Shown piece after piece: positions 1-8,352 of a DNA stretch of 64,000 bases; position 1 is the stretch's first letter; each line of letters opens with the position of its first letter. Where the stretch lies: NCBI RefSeq assembly GCF_001482285.1, contig NZ_LOEP01000032.1, forward strand, positions 100,141 to 164,140. Reading direction: 5' to 3'. Source of the stretch: Haloferax sp. Q22. GTDB taxonomy: Archaea; Halobacteriota; Halobacteria; Halobacteriales; Haloferacaceae. Both the position numbers and the translations under genes were made by a program. The notes under the pieces are model-generated. The model was not told the DNA's origin. It was given only the letters and a program-made list of their open reading frames with translations, and ran no database searches.

Positions 1-89
1 GAGGCCATGTCCGACGAGGGACGCTCCGCGTCGTCGTCCCCGTCGGCCGCGTCGGCGGATGTTCCCTCGCGTCGCTCGTCGTCCGTCAC
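1..89 (-). CDS. Partial CDS at left edge: N-terminus of an acidic protein of unknown function
   Basis: Reading leftward from a GTG at 89-87, the frame stays open to the window edge. It encodes about 29 residues beginning MTDDERREGTSADAADGDDD, an acidic, disordered-looking start common in haloarchaeal proteins. A T-rich TATA-like box on the same strand (112-119) lies about 27 nt upstream, which suits a leaderless GTG start. The product cannot be named because the rest lies outside the window. An alternative is that this stretch is non-coding. Confidence 0.45.
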   Translation of the reverse strand, partial: MTDDERREGTSADAADGDDDAERPSSDMA

Positions 90-111
90 GCTCGCGTCGA
101 GACGCCGTGCC

Positions 112-119
112 GAGAAAAA
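112..119 (-). promoter_or_regulatory. TATA-like box / T-run between two minus-strand genes
   Basis: On the minus strand this reads CTTTTTCT. It lies 19 nt beyond the stop of the upstream small gene and about 27 nt before the GTG at 89. It could terminate the first gene, promote the second, or both. Confidence 0.35.
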
Positions 120-137
120 GTGTCCGTTTCGGCCGAG

Positions 138-323
138 TCAGGCGCAGTCGTCGAGGCGCATCGACCGCGATGCCTCGACCCACGCGAGTGGGTTCTCCGC
201 GTCATAGAACACCACGCCACCGTCGATATCGTAGGATTCGACCGTCTCGGCTCCCGTCGGACCAGCCGGTCCGTCGCCGTCGATCGTGCCATCCCACCGC
301 TCCGGAGTTGCGTGGTCGGTCAT
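138..323 (-). CDS. Small haloarchaeal protein, DUF7331-like
   Basis: A 61-residue acidic protein starting MTDHATPERWDG and ending SRSMRLDDCA, with the core motif YDIDGGVVFYDAENPLAWV. From memory this matches a small haloarchaea-specific family (DUF7331) found throughout the class; no function is known. An upstream TTG in frame at 335 would add four residues. The ATG at 323 is preferred because it sits about 30 nt from a TATA-like box (349-357). It is divergent from polB, and a palindrome (327-347) covers its expected transcription start. The single C-terminal Cys is the only obvious reactive residue. Confidence 0.7.
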   Translation of the reverse strand: MTDHATPERWDGTIDGDGPAGPTGAETVESYDIDGGVVFYDAENPLAWVEASRSMRLDDCA

Positions 324-326
324 ATC

Positions 327-347
327 GTGTGACAAGGAATGTCACAC
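327..347. promoter_or_regulatory. Inverted repeat at the start of the DUF7331-like gene
   Basis: Perfect 7-nt arms GTGTGAC (327-333) and GTCACAC (341-347) are separated by 7 nt. The element lies between a minus-strand TATA-like box and the ATG at 323, over the predicted transcription start. That is where haloarchaeal repressors commonly bind. It is about 80 nt upstream of the polB start. Confidence 0.45.
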
Positions 348-348
348 A

Positions 349-357
349 CGGATATAT
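349..357 (-). promoter_or_regulatory. TATA-like box of the DUF7331-like gene
   Basis: Minus strand reads CATATATCC, centred about 30 nt upstream of the ATG at 323. Confidence 0.45.
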
Positions 358-398
358 GTCTTTCCGTGGTTCGGGGTGCGGTTCGTGGAAACGCCGGG

Positions 399-406
399 GT
401 TTTTAG
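399..406 (+). promoter_or_regulatory. TATA-like box of polB
   Basis: GTTTTTAG centred about 27 nt before the polB ATG at 429. This spacing implies a leaderless transcript and supports the internal ATG over the longer frame that opens at 339. Confidence 0.5.
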
Positions 407-428
407 CCGCGCCATCGAAGCGACTGGC

Positions 429-3400
429 ATGACGCAGACGGGTCTGACCGACTTCGGGGGGAACGACGCTGACGGCGCGGGCGACGCGCGGCCTGACGAG
501 GAGGCCGCCATCGTCGCCGGCGACGCCGGCCAGCACGTCTCCGACGTCATCGACACGGACGAGGTGCGGTTTCCCGACCCGGACGGGACGGTCGAACTGG
601 CCGTCACACAGGTCGACTACACCATCGAGGGCGCGGGCCGAGACGAGTACCCCGTGATTCACATCTTCGGTCGGACAGCGGACGACGAGACCGAACACGT
701 CCGCGTGCTCGGGTTCCGGCCGTACTTCTACGCACCCACCGCCAGCCTCGACGACGACGCGCTCGACAAGGACGTTATCACCGGCACCGACGACGGCTAC
801 GAGAGTATCCGCGGCGAGGAACTGACGAAGATTTTCGGTCGCACTCCCCGCGACGTCGGCCAGATTCGCGACGAGTTCGACCACTACGAGGCGGACATCC
901 TCTTTCCGAACCGCCTGCTCATCGACAAGGACATCAAGAGCGGCGTCCGCGTCCCCGAGCGCCGCCTCGACGATGGGACGATTCAGATTCCCCATCAGGA
1001 GGTCACGCCCGCGGAGGTCGACGCGAACCTCCGGGTGAACACCTTCGACATCGAGGTCAACGACCGGAACGGCTTCCCCGAAGATGGCGAAGAGCCGATT
1101 ATCTGCCTCACCAGCCACGACTCCTATCGCGACGAGTACGTCGTCTGGCACGCCGTCGCCGAGGAGGGTCTCGGCAAGCGCCCCGACTCGTTGCCGAACT
1201 ACGAGTTCCTCGGGGAGGACGCGGACGTGGAGGTCAGGACGTTCGACGAGGAGGCAGAGATGCTCGACGCCTTCCTCTCGTACATCGAAGAGACCGACCC
1301 CGACATCCTCACCGGGTGGAACTTCGAGGACTTCGACGCGCCGTACTTCCTCGACCGGTTGGAGGAGGTCGACCCGACGACCGACCTGAACCTCGACTAC
1401 AACCGCATGTCGCGGCTCGGCGAGGTCTGGCGCGGCGGCTGGGGCGGCCCGGACATCAAGGGTCGCGTCGTCTTCGACCTGCTGTACGCCTACAAGCGCA
1501 CTCAGTTCACTGAACTCGAATCCTACCGCCTCGACGCGGTCGGCGAACTCGAACTCGACGCGGGCAAGGAGCGCTACTCGGGCGACATCGGCGACCTCTG
1601 GGAGGAAGACCCCGAGCGCCTGCTCGAATACAACCTCCGCGACGTGGAGTTGTGCGTCGAAATCGACCGGAAACAGGACATCATCGCCTTCTGGGACGAG
1701 GTGCGGACGTTCGTCGGCTGTAAGCTCGAAGACGCGCCGACGCCCGGCGACACCGTCGACATCTACGTGCTCCACAAGGTCCACGGCGAGTTCGCGCTCC
1801 CCTCGAAGGGGAAACAGGAGTCGGAGGACTACGAGGGCGGGGCCGTCTTCGACCCCATCACCGGCGTCAAGGAGAACGTCACGGTGCTCGACCTGAAGTC
1901 GCTGTACCCGATGTGCATGGTGACCATCAACGCGTCGCCCGAGACGAAAGTCGACCCCGAGGAGTACGACGGGGAGATGTTCCACGCGCCCAACGGGACG
2001 CACTTCCAGCAGGAACCCGACGGCATGATTCGGGAGATGGTCGACGAACTCCTCACCGAGCGCGAGGAAAAGAAGTCGCTGCGGAACTCCCACGACCCCG
2101 GGTCGTCGCAGTACGAGCAGTTCGACCGCCAGCAGGCCGCGGTGAAGGTCATCATGAACTCGCTGTACGGCGTGCTGGGCTGGGACCGCTTCCGCCTCTA
2201 CGACAAGGAAATGGGCGCGGCGGTGACGGCGACCGGCCGGAAGGTCATCGAGTTCACGGAGCAGGCCGCGAACCAAATCGGCTACGACGTGGCCTACGGC
2301 GACAGCGTGACGGGAGATCGCCCGGTCGTCGTCAGAGACCCCGGTGGGACTGTTCGAATCCTTCCTATCGAGGACTTGTTTGCCCGCGGAACGACTGAAT
2401 CTGAGGTACTCATCGCTGCCGACGGGGACGTCGTCGCAAGTGCCACTCCCGGGAAGACTCGCCGAGCGCTCGACGGGTGGGACGCCCTCTCTGTGAACGA
2501 AGATGGAGAGGCGGAGTGGCAACCGATTGCGCAGGCGATTCGCCATAAAACGGACAAACCGGTGGTGAACCTCCAACACAAGTTCGGTGAGTCGACGACG
2601 ACGAGAGACCACTCGTACGTCGTCCCCGGTGAAGACGGCCTCACAACTGTCTCTCCGGACGACGTGGCGGAGCCGTATCGCGTCTCCGGGGTGCCCGACG
2701 TCGAGCCTGTCGAGCAGGTCGACGTCTACGAGGTCCTTCGTGGGTACGAACGCGAGTACGAGGACGGACGGAGCGTCGGGAGCGATAATTCGATAACGAA
2801 GCGGAAACAAATCCACGCGGACGACGAGTATGTCTGGTTCGGCCACGAGCACCACCGAGACGTCGACTCGACCGTCAAAGTCAAACGATTCGTCGATATC
2901 GACAGCGAAGATGGTGCAGCACTCATTCGGCTCCTCGGTGCGTACGTCCCTGAAGGAAGCGCATCCACTGGCGAGACGGTGACGTCGAAATTCGGGGCAA
3001 GTATCGCTGAATCCGACCGTGAGTGGCTAGCCCAACTCCAGCGAGATTACTCTCGACTGTTCGAGAACACGACCGCCGGTATCATTACGAGCGACCGACG
3101 AGCGGAGCGAACCGTCGAGTATCAAACGGACACAGGCGGTGCGTCGGTCACGTACAACGACGAGACGCTGAAACTGCAGATGATGAACGAACTCGCTGCT
3201 GTGTTCTTCCGCGAGTTCGCAGGGCAGACGTCGCGTGGTAAACGGATCCCCTCATTCGTCTTCCACCTTCCTGAGGAGAAGCAAGACTTGTTCCTGACGT
3301 TGCTCGTCGAAGGCGATGGATCTCGCGAATTCCCACGATACACCGAAGCGTACGCACAGCGAAACTTCGACTTCGAGACGACGAGCCGAGAACTTGCTGC

Positions 3401-4436
3401 CGGTCTCTCGATGTTGCTCACGCAACGGGGGCAAAAACACTCGCTCAAGTATCGGGACAGCAAAGACTCGTACACTATTCGGACGTGTAGCTCCTACCGG
3501 GAAGGCCGAGACCCCGTGCTGACCGAAGTCGACCACGACGGCTACGTGTACGACCTGAGCGTCGAAGAAAACGAAAACTTCGTCGACGGTGTTGGAGGTA
3601 TTGTCCTTCACAACACCGACAGCGTGATGCTCGAACTCGGCCCCGACGTGTCGAAAGAAGAAGCCATCGAGCAGTCGTTCGACATCGAGGAGCACATCAA
3701 CGCCGCCTACGACGACTTCGCGCGCGACGAGTTGGGCGCGGACGAACACCGCTTCCAAATCGAGTTCGAGAAGCTCTACCGGCGGTTCTTCCAGGCAGGG
3801 AAAAAGAAGCGCTACGCGGGCCACATCGTCTGGAAAGAGGGCAAGGACGTCGACGACATCGACATCACTGGCTTCGAGTACAAGCGCTCGGACATCGCGC
3901 AGATAACGAAGGAAGTCCAGAAGAACGTCATCGACATGATCGTCCACGGCGAGGAGACGGAAGTCATCAAAGACTACCTCCACGACATCATCACCGACTT
4001 CGAGTCGGGGAACCTGCCGCTCGAACAGGCCGGCATCCCCGGCGGAATCGGCAAGCGCCTCTCGGCGTACGAGACGCCGACCGCACATGTCCGCGGCGCG
4101 CAGTACGCCAACGCCTTCCTCGGGACGAACTTCGGGCGGGGCTCGAAGCCGAAGCGGGTCTACCTCAAGAAAGTCCACCCGTCGTGGTTCCGTGAGATGG
4201 AGACCGGCGAGTTCGACCCGCAGGTCGACGATCTCTACCGCGAGTTCAAACGCGACCCCGACGTCATCTGCTTCGAGTACGCAGACCAGATTCCCGAGGC
4301 GTTCGAAGTCGACTGGGACACGATGCTCACCAAGACGCTCGAGGGGCCGATCTCCCGCGTTATCGAGGCGCTCGGGATGTCGTGGGACGAGGTGAAAAGC
4401 GGACAGGAACAGACCGGCCTCGGGAGCTTCATGTGA
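429..4436 (+). CDS. polB: DNA polymerase family B (PolB) precursor with intein
   Basis: Replicative and repair DNA polymerase with 3'-5' proofreading exonuclease. The precursor is 1335 aa; removing a 437-residue intein leaves an 898-aa polymerase, normal for archaeal PolB. Exonuclease motifs are FDIEV near residue 206, NFEDFDAPY, and YNLRDVELC near 400. Polymerase motifs are A, DLKSLYPMC (about 488-496), B, KVIMNSLYG (about 573-581), and C, YGD/TDS, which is split by the intein after residue 625. The ATG at 429 was chosen because it lies 27 nt after a TATA-like box; an in-frame upstream extension would add 30 residues of poor quality. The C-terminus (QTGLGSFM) resembles a PCNA-binding peptide. 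It is monocistronic, with a T6 run 107 nt downstream. Confidence 0.97.
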   Translation: MTQTGLTDFGGNDADGAGDARPDEEAAIVAGDAGQHVSDVIDTDEVRFPDPDGTVELAVTQVDYTIEGAGRDEYPVIHIFGRTADDETEHVRVLGFRPYFYAPTASLDDDALDKDVITGTDDGYESIRGEELTKIFGRTPRDVGQIRDEFDHYEADILFPNRLLIDKDIKSGVRVPERRLDDGTIQIPHQEVTPAEVDANLRVNTFDIEVNDRNGFPEDGEEPIICLTSHDSYRDEYVVWHAVAEEGLGKRPDSLPNYEFLGEDADVEVRTFDEEAEMLDAFLSYIEETDPDILTGWNFEDFDAPYFLDRLEEVDPTTDLNLDYNRMSRLGEVWRGGWGGPDIKGRVVFDLLYAYKRTQFTELESYRLDAVGELELDAGKERYSGDIGDLWEEDPERLLEYNLRDVELCVEIDRKQDIIAFWDEVRTFVGCKLEDAPTPGDTVDIYVLHKVHGEFALPSKGKQESEDYEGGAVFDPITGVKENVTVLDLKSLYPMCMVTINASPETKVDPEEYDGEMFHAPNGTHFQQEPDGMIREMVDELLTEREEKKSLRNSHDPGSSQYEQFDRQQAAVKVIMNSLYGVLGWDRFRLYDKEMGAAVTATGRKVIEFTEQAANQIGYDVAYGDSVTGDRPVVVRDPGGTVRILPIEDLFARGTTESEVLIAADGDVVASATPGKTRRALDGWDALSVNEDGEAEWQPIAQAIRHKTDKPVVNLQHKFGESTTTRDHSYVVPGEDGLTTVSPDDVAEPYRVSGVPDVEPVEQVDVYEVLRGYEREYEDGRSVGSDNSITKRKQIHADDEYVWFGHEHHRDVDSTVKVKRFVDIDSEDGAALIRLLGAYVPEGSASTGETVTSKFGASIAESDREWLAQLQRDYSRLFENTTAGIITSDRRAERTVEYQTDTGGASVTYNDETLKLQMMNELAAVFFREFAGQTSRGKRIPSFVFHLPEEKQDLFLTLLVEGDGSREFPRYTEAYAQRNFDFETTSRELAAGLSMLLTQRGQKHSLKYRDSKDSYTIRTCSSYREGRDPVLTEVDHDGYVYDLSVEENENFVDGVGGIVLHNTDSVMLELGPDVSKEEAIEQSFDIEEHINAAYDDFARDELGADEHRFQIEFEKLYRRFFQAGKKKRYAGHIVWKEGKDVDDIDITGFEYKRSDIAQITKEVQKNVIDMIVHGEETEVIKDYLHDIITDFESGNLPLEQAGIPGGIGKRLSAYETPTAHVRGAQYANAFLGTNFGRGSKPKRVYLKKVHPSWFREMETGEFDPQVDDLYREFKRDPDVICFEYADQIPEAFEVDWDTMLTKTLEGPISRVIEALGMSWDEVKSGQEQTGLGSFM
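2304..3614 (+). other. PolB intein (pol-c site) with LAGLIDADG homing endonuclease
   Basis: In-frame insertion of 437 residues (precursor 626-1062) between YGD and TDS of polymerase motif C, the most conserved catalytic site. It starts with Ser (SVTGDRPVVV, block A). A TTTRDHSYVV stretch gives the block-B His. It ends VLHN followed by extein Thr, as required for splicing. The two dodecapeptide motifs are LLGAYVPEGS (around residues 836-845) and LLVEGDGS (around 958-965). Both keep an acidic catalytic residue, so the endonuclease may still be active. The DNA looks less GC-biased at third positions than the exteins. A pol-c intein is known in Haloferax polB. Confidence 0.95.
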
Positions 4437-4542
4437 TCGGTCGTATCACCGGGTAATGAAACTATATTCGGTTACGTAGTGGTCGGGACCGTAACGGTGT
4501 TCGGCTGTCCAAAACCCGGACGCGCGTCGCGAACCGCCGTGA

Positions 4543-4548
4543 TTTTTT
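4543..4548 (+). terminator. T-run after polB
   Basis: A T6 run 107 nt after the polB stop, within the gene-free interval 4437-4654. Archaeal termination typically uses such U-tracts without a required hairpin. Confidence 0.4.
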
Positions 4549-4603
4549 GCGGATTTGAAAACAAATTTTCTTTCTACAAAAGGTGGCGGGGGTGAATGCG
4601 CAA

Positions 4604-4611
4604 GCATTATG
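4604..4611 (+). promoter_or_regulatory. Probable TATA box of the sufCBD operon
   Basis: GCATTATG about 47 nt before the sufC ATG implies a leader of roughly 20 nt. A small inverted repeat, AATGC-GCAA-GCATT (4595-4608), overlaps it and could be a regulator site. The rest of 4437-4654 holds only the T-run. Confidence 0.35.
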
Positions 4612-4654
4612 GGCGATACTCCCCACCCTTCGAGTACGAGGCAACGAACCAACG

Positions 4655-5560
4655 ATGGCAACTCTCGAGATCAAGAACCTCCACGCACGAGTCGCGGAGG
4701 AAGACGGTGAGCAGATTCTGCGAGGTGTCGACCTGGAAGTCAAATCCGGCGAGATCCACGCGCTGATGGGTCCCAACGGGTCCGGCAAGTCTACGACTTC
4801 TAAAATTATCGCCGGCCACCCCGCCTACGAGGTAACCGACGGCGAAATCCTCCTCCACCTGGAGGACGACGACTTCGGTGACCTCGAAATTCCGGACGAC
4901 GCCCGCACGTGGAACCTTCTGGAACTGGAGCCGAACGAGCGCGCCGCGCTCGGCATCTTCCTCGGCTTCCAGTACCCCGCGGAAATCGAGGGCGTCACCA
5001 TGACGAACTTCCTCCGCACCGCGCTCAACGCGAAGATCGACGAGCGCGAGGAGCTCCTCTTCGGCGAGGACGACGAGGAAGAAGAAGAGGAAGCCGGCTA
5101 CGACACCTCCCCGATGGAGGGTAACGTCGACGACGGCGAAGTCGGCGTCGCCGAGTTCCAGAAGCTCCTCAAAGAGAAGATGGAGCTGCTCGACATGGAC
5201 GAGAAGTTCATGCAGCGCTACCTCAACGCCGGGTTCTCCGGCGGCGAGAAGAAACAAAACGAGGTCCTTCAGGCCGCGATTCTCGAACCGTCGATTGCGG
5301 TTCTCGACGAGATCGACTCCGGTCTCGACATCGACCGCCTGCAGGACGTCTCGAAGGGTATCAACGCGCTGCGCGACGAGCAGGGCACGGGTATCCTCCA
5401 GATCACTCACTACCAGCGTATCCTCGAATACGTCGAGCCGGACCACGTCCACATCATGCTGGACGGCAAGGTCGTCAAGAGCGGCGACGCCTCGCTCGCG
5501 TCCGACCTCGAAGACAAAGGCTACGACTGGGTCCGTGAGGAAGTGTACGAAGCCGCGTAA
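4655..5560 (+). CDS. sufC: Fe-S cluster assembly ATPase SufC
   Basis: ABC-type ATPase of the SUF iron-sulfur cluster assembly complex; it binds SufB and SufD and drives their rearrangement in the cytosol. The protein is 301 aa. Walker A GPNGSGKS is at residues 39-46, the signature FSGGEKKQNE is near 193, and Walker B AVLDEIDSGLD is near 213-223. SufC proteins are usually about 250 aa. The extra length is a very acidic insertion around residues 140-165 (runs of Glu and Asp before YDTSPMEG). The start MATLEIKNLHARV follows SufC convention, although the frame opens at 4583. It is the first gene of sufC-sufB-sufD, with 12-nt and 3-nt gaps, so the three are surely co-transcribed. Confidence 0.96.
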   Translation: MATLEIKNLHARVAEEDGEQILRGVDLEVKSGEIHALMGPNGSGKSTTSKIIAGHPAYEVTDGEILLHLEDDDFGDLEIPDDARTWNLLELEPNERAALGIFLGFQYPAEIEGVTMTNFLRTALNAKIDEREELLFGEDDEEEEEEAGYDTSPMEGNVDDGEVGVAEFQKLLKEKMELLDMDEKFMQRYLNAGFSGGEKKQNEVLQAAILEPSIAVLDEIDSGLDIDRLQDVSKGINALRDEQGTGILQITHYQRILEYVEPDHVHIMLDGKVVKSGDASLASDLEDKGYDWVREEVYEAA

Positions 5561-5572
5561 TCCCCCAACATC

Positions 5573-7003
5573 ATGAGTTCCGACCAAGACCACCTCAAAG
5601 AGACAGACACGGAAGCTCGCTTCGAGTTCAAGAAGGAGCAGAAGGCCGCGTTCGTGGCCGAGAAGGGTCTCACCGAAGAGACCATCCGCGTCATCTCGGA
5701 GGACAAAGACGAGCCCGAATGGATGCTCGAGCGCCGCCTTCGCGCGCTCAAGCAGTACCAGAAGATGCCGATGCCGACCGACTGGCCCGGCCAGCCCGAC
5801 CTCTCCAAGGTCAACGTGGACGAGATCGTCCCGTACATCCGCCCCGACGTGGAAGTCCGCGGCGGCGTGGACGACTGGCGTGACCTGCCGGACGACATCA
5901 AGGACACCTTCGACAAACTGGGTATCCCGGAAGCCGAGAAGAACGCCCTCTCGGGCGTCGGTGCCCAGTACGAGTCCGAAGTCGTCTACCAGAACATGCA
6001 GGAGCGCTGGGAGGAGAAAGGCGTCGTCTTCATGAACATGGACCAGGCGGTCCAGGAGCACGAAGACATCGTCAAGGAGTACTTCATGACGAAGTGCGTC
6101 CCTCCGAGCGACAACAAGTTCGCGGCGCTTCACGGCGCTATCTGGTCCGGCGGCTCGTTCGTCTACGTCCCCGAGGACGTGACGGTCGAGATGCCGGTGC
6201 AGGCGTACTTCCGCATGAACTCCGAGGGCATGGGCCAGTTCGAGCACACGCTCATCGTCGCGGAGAAGGGCTCCGAAGTCCACTACATCGAGGGCTGTTC
6301 GGCCCCGAAGTACTCCGCGTTCAACCTCCACTCCGGCGGCGTCGAAGTGTTCGTCGGCGAGGACGCCCACGTCCAGTACTCGACCGTCCAGAACTGGTCG
6401 AAGAACACCTACAATCTGAACACCAAGCGCGCCATCGTCGAGAAGGGCGGCCGCATGGAGTGGATTTCGGGCTCGATGGGCTCGAAGGCCACCATGCTGT
6501 ACCCGGCCTCGATTCTGAAGGGCCGCGGCGCCTCCGACAACCACATCACCATCGCCTTCGCGGGCGAGGGCCAGAACATCGACACCGGCGCGAAGGTGTA
6601 CCACAACGCCCCCGAGACGAAGTCGACCATCGAGTCGAAGTCCATCTCGAAGGACGGCGGCCGCACGAACTACCGCGGTCTCGTCCACATCGCCAACGGC
6701 GCGAAGAACTCCTCGACTGCAGTCGAGTGTGACGCGCTCATGTTCGACAACGAGTCCACCTCGGACACGATGCCGTACATGGAGATCAACGAGTCCACGG
6801 TGGACGTCGCCCACGAGGCGACCGTCGGCAAGATCGGCGACGAGGACATCTTCTACCTCCAGTCGCGCGGTCTCGACGACGATGACGCGAAGCAGATGAT
6901 CGTCTCCGGGTTCATCGAACCCATCACGGAGGAACTGCCCATCGAGTACGCGGTCGAACTCAACCGACTCGTCGAACTCGAGATGGAGGGTAGCCTCGGA
7001 TAA
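5573..7003 (+). CDS. sufB: Fe-S cluster assembly scaffold SufB
   Basis: Scaffold subunit of the SufBC2D complex on which Fe-S clusters are built. At 476 aa it is a normal length for SufB. The long central beta-helix (about residues 190-410) contains VHYIEGCSAPKY and VECDALMFDN. These carry the conserved Cys residues expected for sulfur transfer and cluster binding in this family. The C-terminal helical domain ends with SGFIEPITEELPIEYAVELNRLVELEMEGSLG-type sequence shared with SufD. It lies 12 nt after sufC and 3 nt before sufD. No sufS, sufU or sufE is in the window, so sulfur must come from genes elsewhere. Confidence 0.96.
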   Translation: MSSDQDHLKETDTEARFEFKKEQKAAFVAEKGLTEETIRVISEDKDEPEWMLERRLRALKQYQKMPMPTDWPGQPDLSKVNVDEIVPYIRPDVEVRGGVDDWRDLPDDIKDTFDKLGIPEAEKNALSGVGAQYESEVVYQNMQERWEEKGVVFMNMDQAVQEHEDIVKEYFMTKCVPPSDNKFAALHGAIWSGGSFVYVPEDVTVEMPVQAYFRMNSEGMGQFEHTLIVAEKGSEVHYIEGCSAPKYSAFNLHSGGVEVFVGEDAHVQYSTVQNWSKNTYNLNTKRAIVEKGGRMEWISGSMGSKATMLYPASILKGRGASDNHITIAFAGEGQNIDTGAKVYHNAPETKSTIESKSISKDGGRTNYRGLVHIANGAKNSSTAVECDALMFDNESTSDTMPYMEINESTVDVAHEATVGKIGDEDIFYLQSRGLDDDDAKQMIVSGFIEPITEELPIEYAVELNRLVELEMEGSLG

Positions 7004-7006
7004 CCA

Positions 7007-8215
7007 ATGAGTGCGCAACTTCCCGCGAACCTGTCCGCAGAGACGGTACGAGAGATTTCGGACGCACGGGACGAGCCGGAGTGGCTCCTCGAGGCCCGCC
7101 TCGAAGCCCTCGAAGCACTCGACGAGCTCGAACTGCCGGACGTCATCCAGACGCCCGGTCGCCGCTGGACGAACCTCGAAGCGCTCGACTTCGAGTCGCT
7201 CGTCGACCCGCTGAACCAGGCCGACGAGACGACCCGCGAGTCGCCCGAGGGCGTCGTCGTCCTCCCCTTCACGGAGGCGCTCTCCGAGTACGGCGACCTC
7301 ATCGAGGAGCGCTTCGGTTCCGTCGTCGACCCCAAGTCGAACTACCTCACCGCCCTCTCGGCGGCGCTGTTCACGACGGGCACGTTCATCTACGTCCCCG
7401 AGGGCGTCGACGCCGAGGACGTGAAGATTCGCGCCGAGATGAACTCTCGGTCGCTGTTCAGCCACACGCTCGTCGTCACCGAGAAATCCTCGTCGGTCAC
7501 CATCCTCGAAGCCATCGAGTCCGGCGACAGCGTCGACGACGCGCGGTACTTCTCGAATCTCGTCGAAATCGACGCGGGCGAGAACTCGTACGTCCAGTAC
7601 GGCTCCCTGCAGAACCTCGACGAGGAGACGTACACGTACTCGCTCAAGCGCGCCGACGCCGGTACCTACTCGACCGTCAACTGGATCGAGGGGAACCTCG
7701 GCTCGCGGCTCACCCGCAGCGACGTCGAGACCGAACTCAACGGCGAGGCGTCGGAGACGAAAATCGTCGGCGCGTTCTTCGGTCACGACGACCAGCACCT
7801 CGACGTGAACGCCCGCGTCTGGCACAAAGCCGAGAACACGACGGCCGACCTCGTGACCCGCGGCGTCCTCGACGACGAGGCGCGCTCGGTGTACGAGGGC
7901 GTCCAGGACGTCGGCCGCGACGCGTGGAGCACGAACTCCTACCAGCGTGAGAACACGCTGATGCTCTCGGACCAGTCCGAGGCCGATGCGTCGCCGAAGC
8001 TCATCATCAACAACCACGACACCGAGGCGTCTCACGCCGCCTCCGTCGGGCAGGTCGACGCCGAGGACCTCTTCTACATGGTCTCTCGGTCCATCCCCGA
8101 AGAACAGGCCCGTAACATGCTCGTGGAGGGCTTTTTCGTCCCCGTCCTCGAAGAGATTGCAGTCGACGAGTTCCGCGACGACCTCGAGGAACTCATCGCG
8201 GCCCGCCTGCGGTAG
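7007..8215 (+). CDS. sufD: Fe-S cluster assembly protein SufD
   Basis: Partner of SufB in the SufBC2D scaffold; 402 aa. The N-terminal helical segment (EISDARDEPEWLLEARLEALEAL) mirrors the SufB N-terminus (RVISEDKDEPEWMLERRLRALKQ), showing the common ancestry of the pair. A beta-helix core follows, with the conserved GVLDDEARSVYEGVQDV region. The C-terminus (LFYMVSRSIPEEQARNMLVEGFF) is the family signature. It lacks the SufB Cys pair, as expected for SufD. It is the last gene of the operon; a T6 run lies 34 nt past the stop. Confidence 0.94.
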   Translation: MSAQLPANLSAETVREISDARDEPEWLLEARLEALEALDELELPDVIQTPGRRWTNLEALDFESLVDPLNQADETTRESPEGVVVLPFTEALSEYGDLIEERFGSVVDPKSNYLTALSAALFTTGTFIYVPEGVDAEDVKIRAEMNSRSLFSHTLVVTEKSSSVTILEAIESGDSVDDARYFSNLVEIDAGENSYVQYGSLQNLDEETYTYSLKRADAGTYSTVNWIEGNLGSRLTRSDVETELNGEASETKIVGAFFGHDDQHLDVNARVWHKAENTTADLVTRGVLDDEARSVYEGVQDVGRDAWSTNSYQRENTLMLSDQSEADASPKLIINNHDTEASHAASVGQVDAEDLFYMVSRSIPEEQARNMLVEGFFVPVLEEIAVDEFRDDLEELIAARLR

Positions 8216-8248
8216 GCAGACCGCTCCGCGGTGTGGCTTCGCCGACCG

Positions 8249-8254
8249 TTTTTT
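8249..8254 (+). terminator. T-run after sufCBD
   Basis: T6 run 34 nt after the sufD stop, in a position suited to end the suf transcript. Confidence 0.5.
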
Positions 8255-8304
8255 CGCCGTTTCGCCGATCGATTCTTCCCGCCTCGCCGACCCGCGAGGG
8301 AACC

Positions 8305-8312
8305 GCTTAAGT
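8305..8312 (+). promoter_or_regulatory. TATA-like box of the ferritin-like gene
   Basis: GCTTAAGT lies 27 nt before the GTG at 8332 and 48 nt before the GTG at 8353. The spacing allows either start. Confidence 0.4.
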
Positions 8313-8352
8313 CGGTTACTCTCGGAGAGGTGTGTATGTACGTCGCGGGACC

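Noticed and set aside
339-428. Longer N-terminus for PolB starting at 339
   Set aside because: The TATA-like box at 399-406 lies inside the extension, and its residues are unlike PolB N-termini.
342-2855. Minus-strand open frame of 837 codons opposite polB
   Set aside because: Shadow of polB: it contains none of the motifs of a known family, is rich in Val/Arg/Leu from complementary codons, and polB motifs on the plus strand are unmistakable.
4607-8035. Minus-strand open frame of 1142 codons opposite sufCBD
   Set aside because: Shadow frame typical of high-GC DNA; the plus strand encodes three well-known proteins with tight operon spacing.
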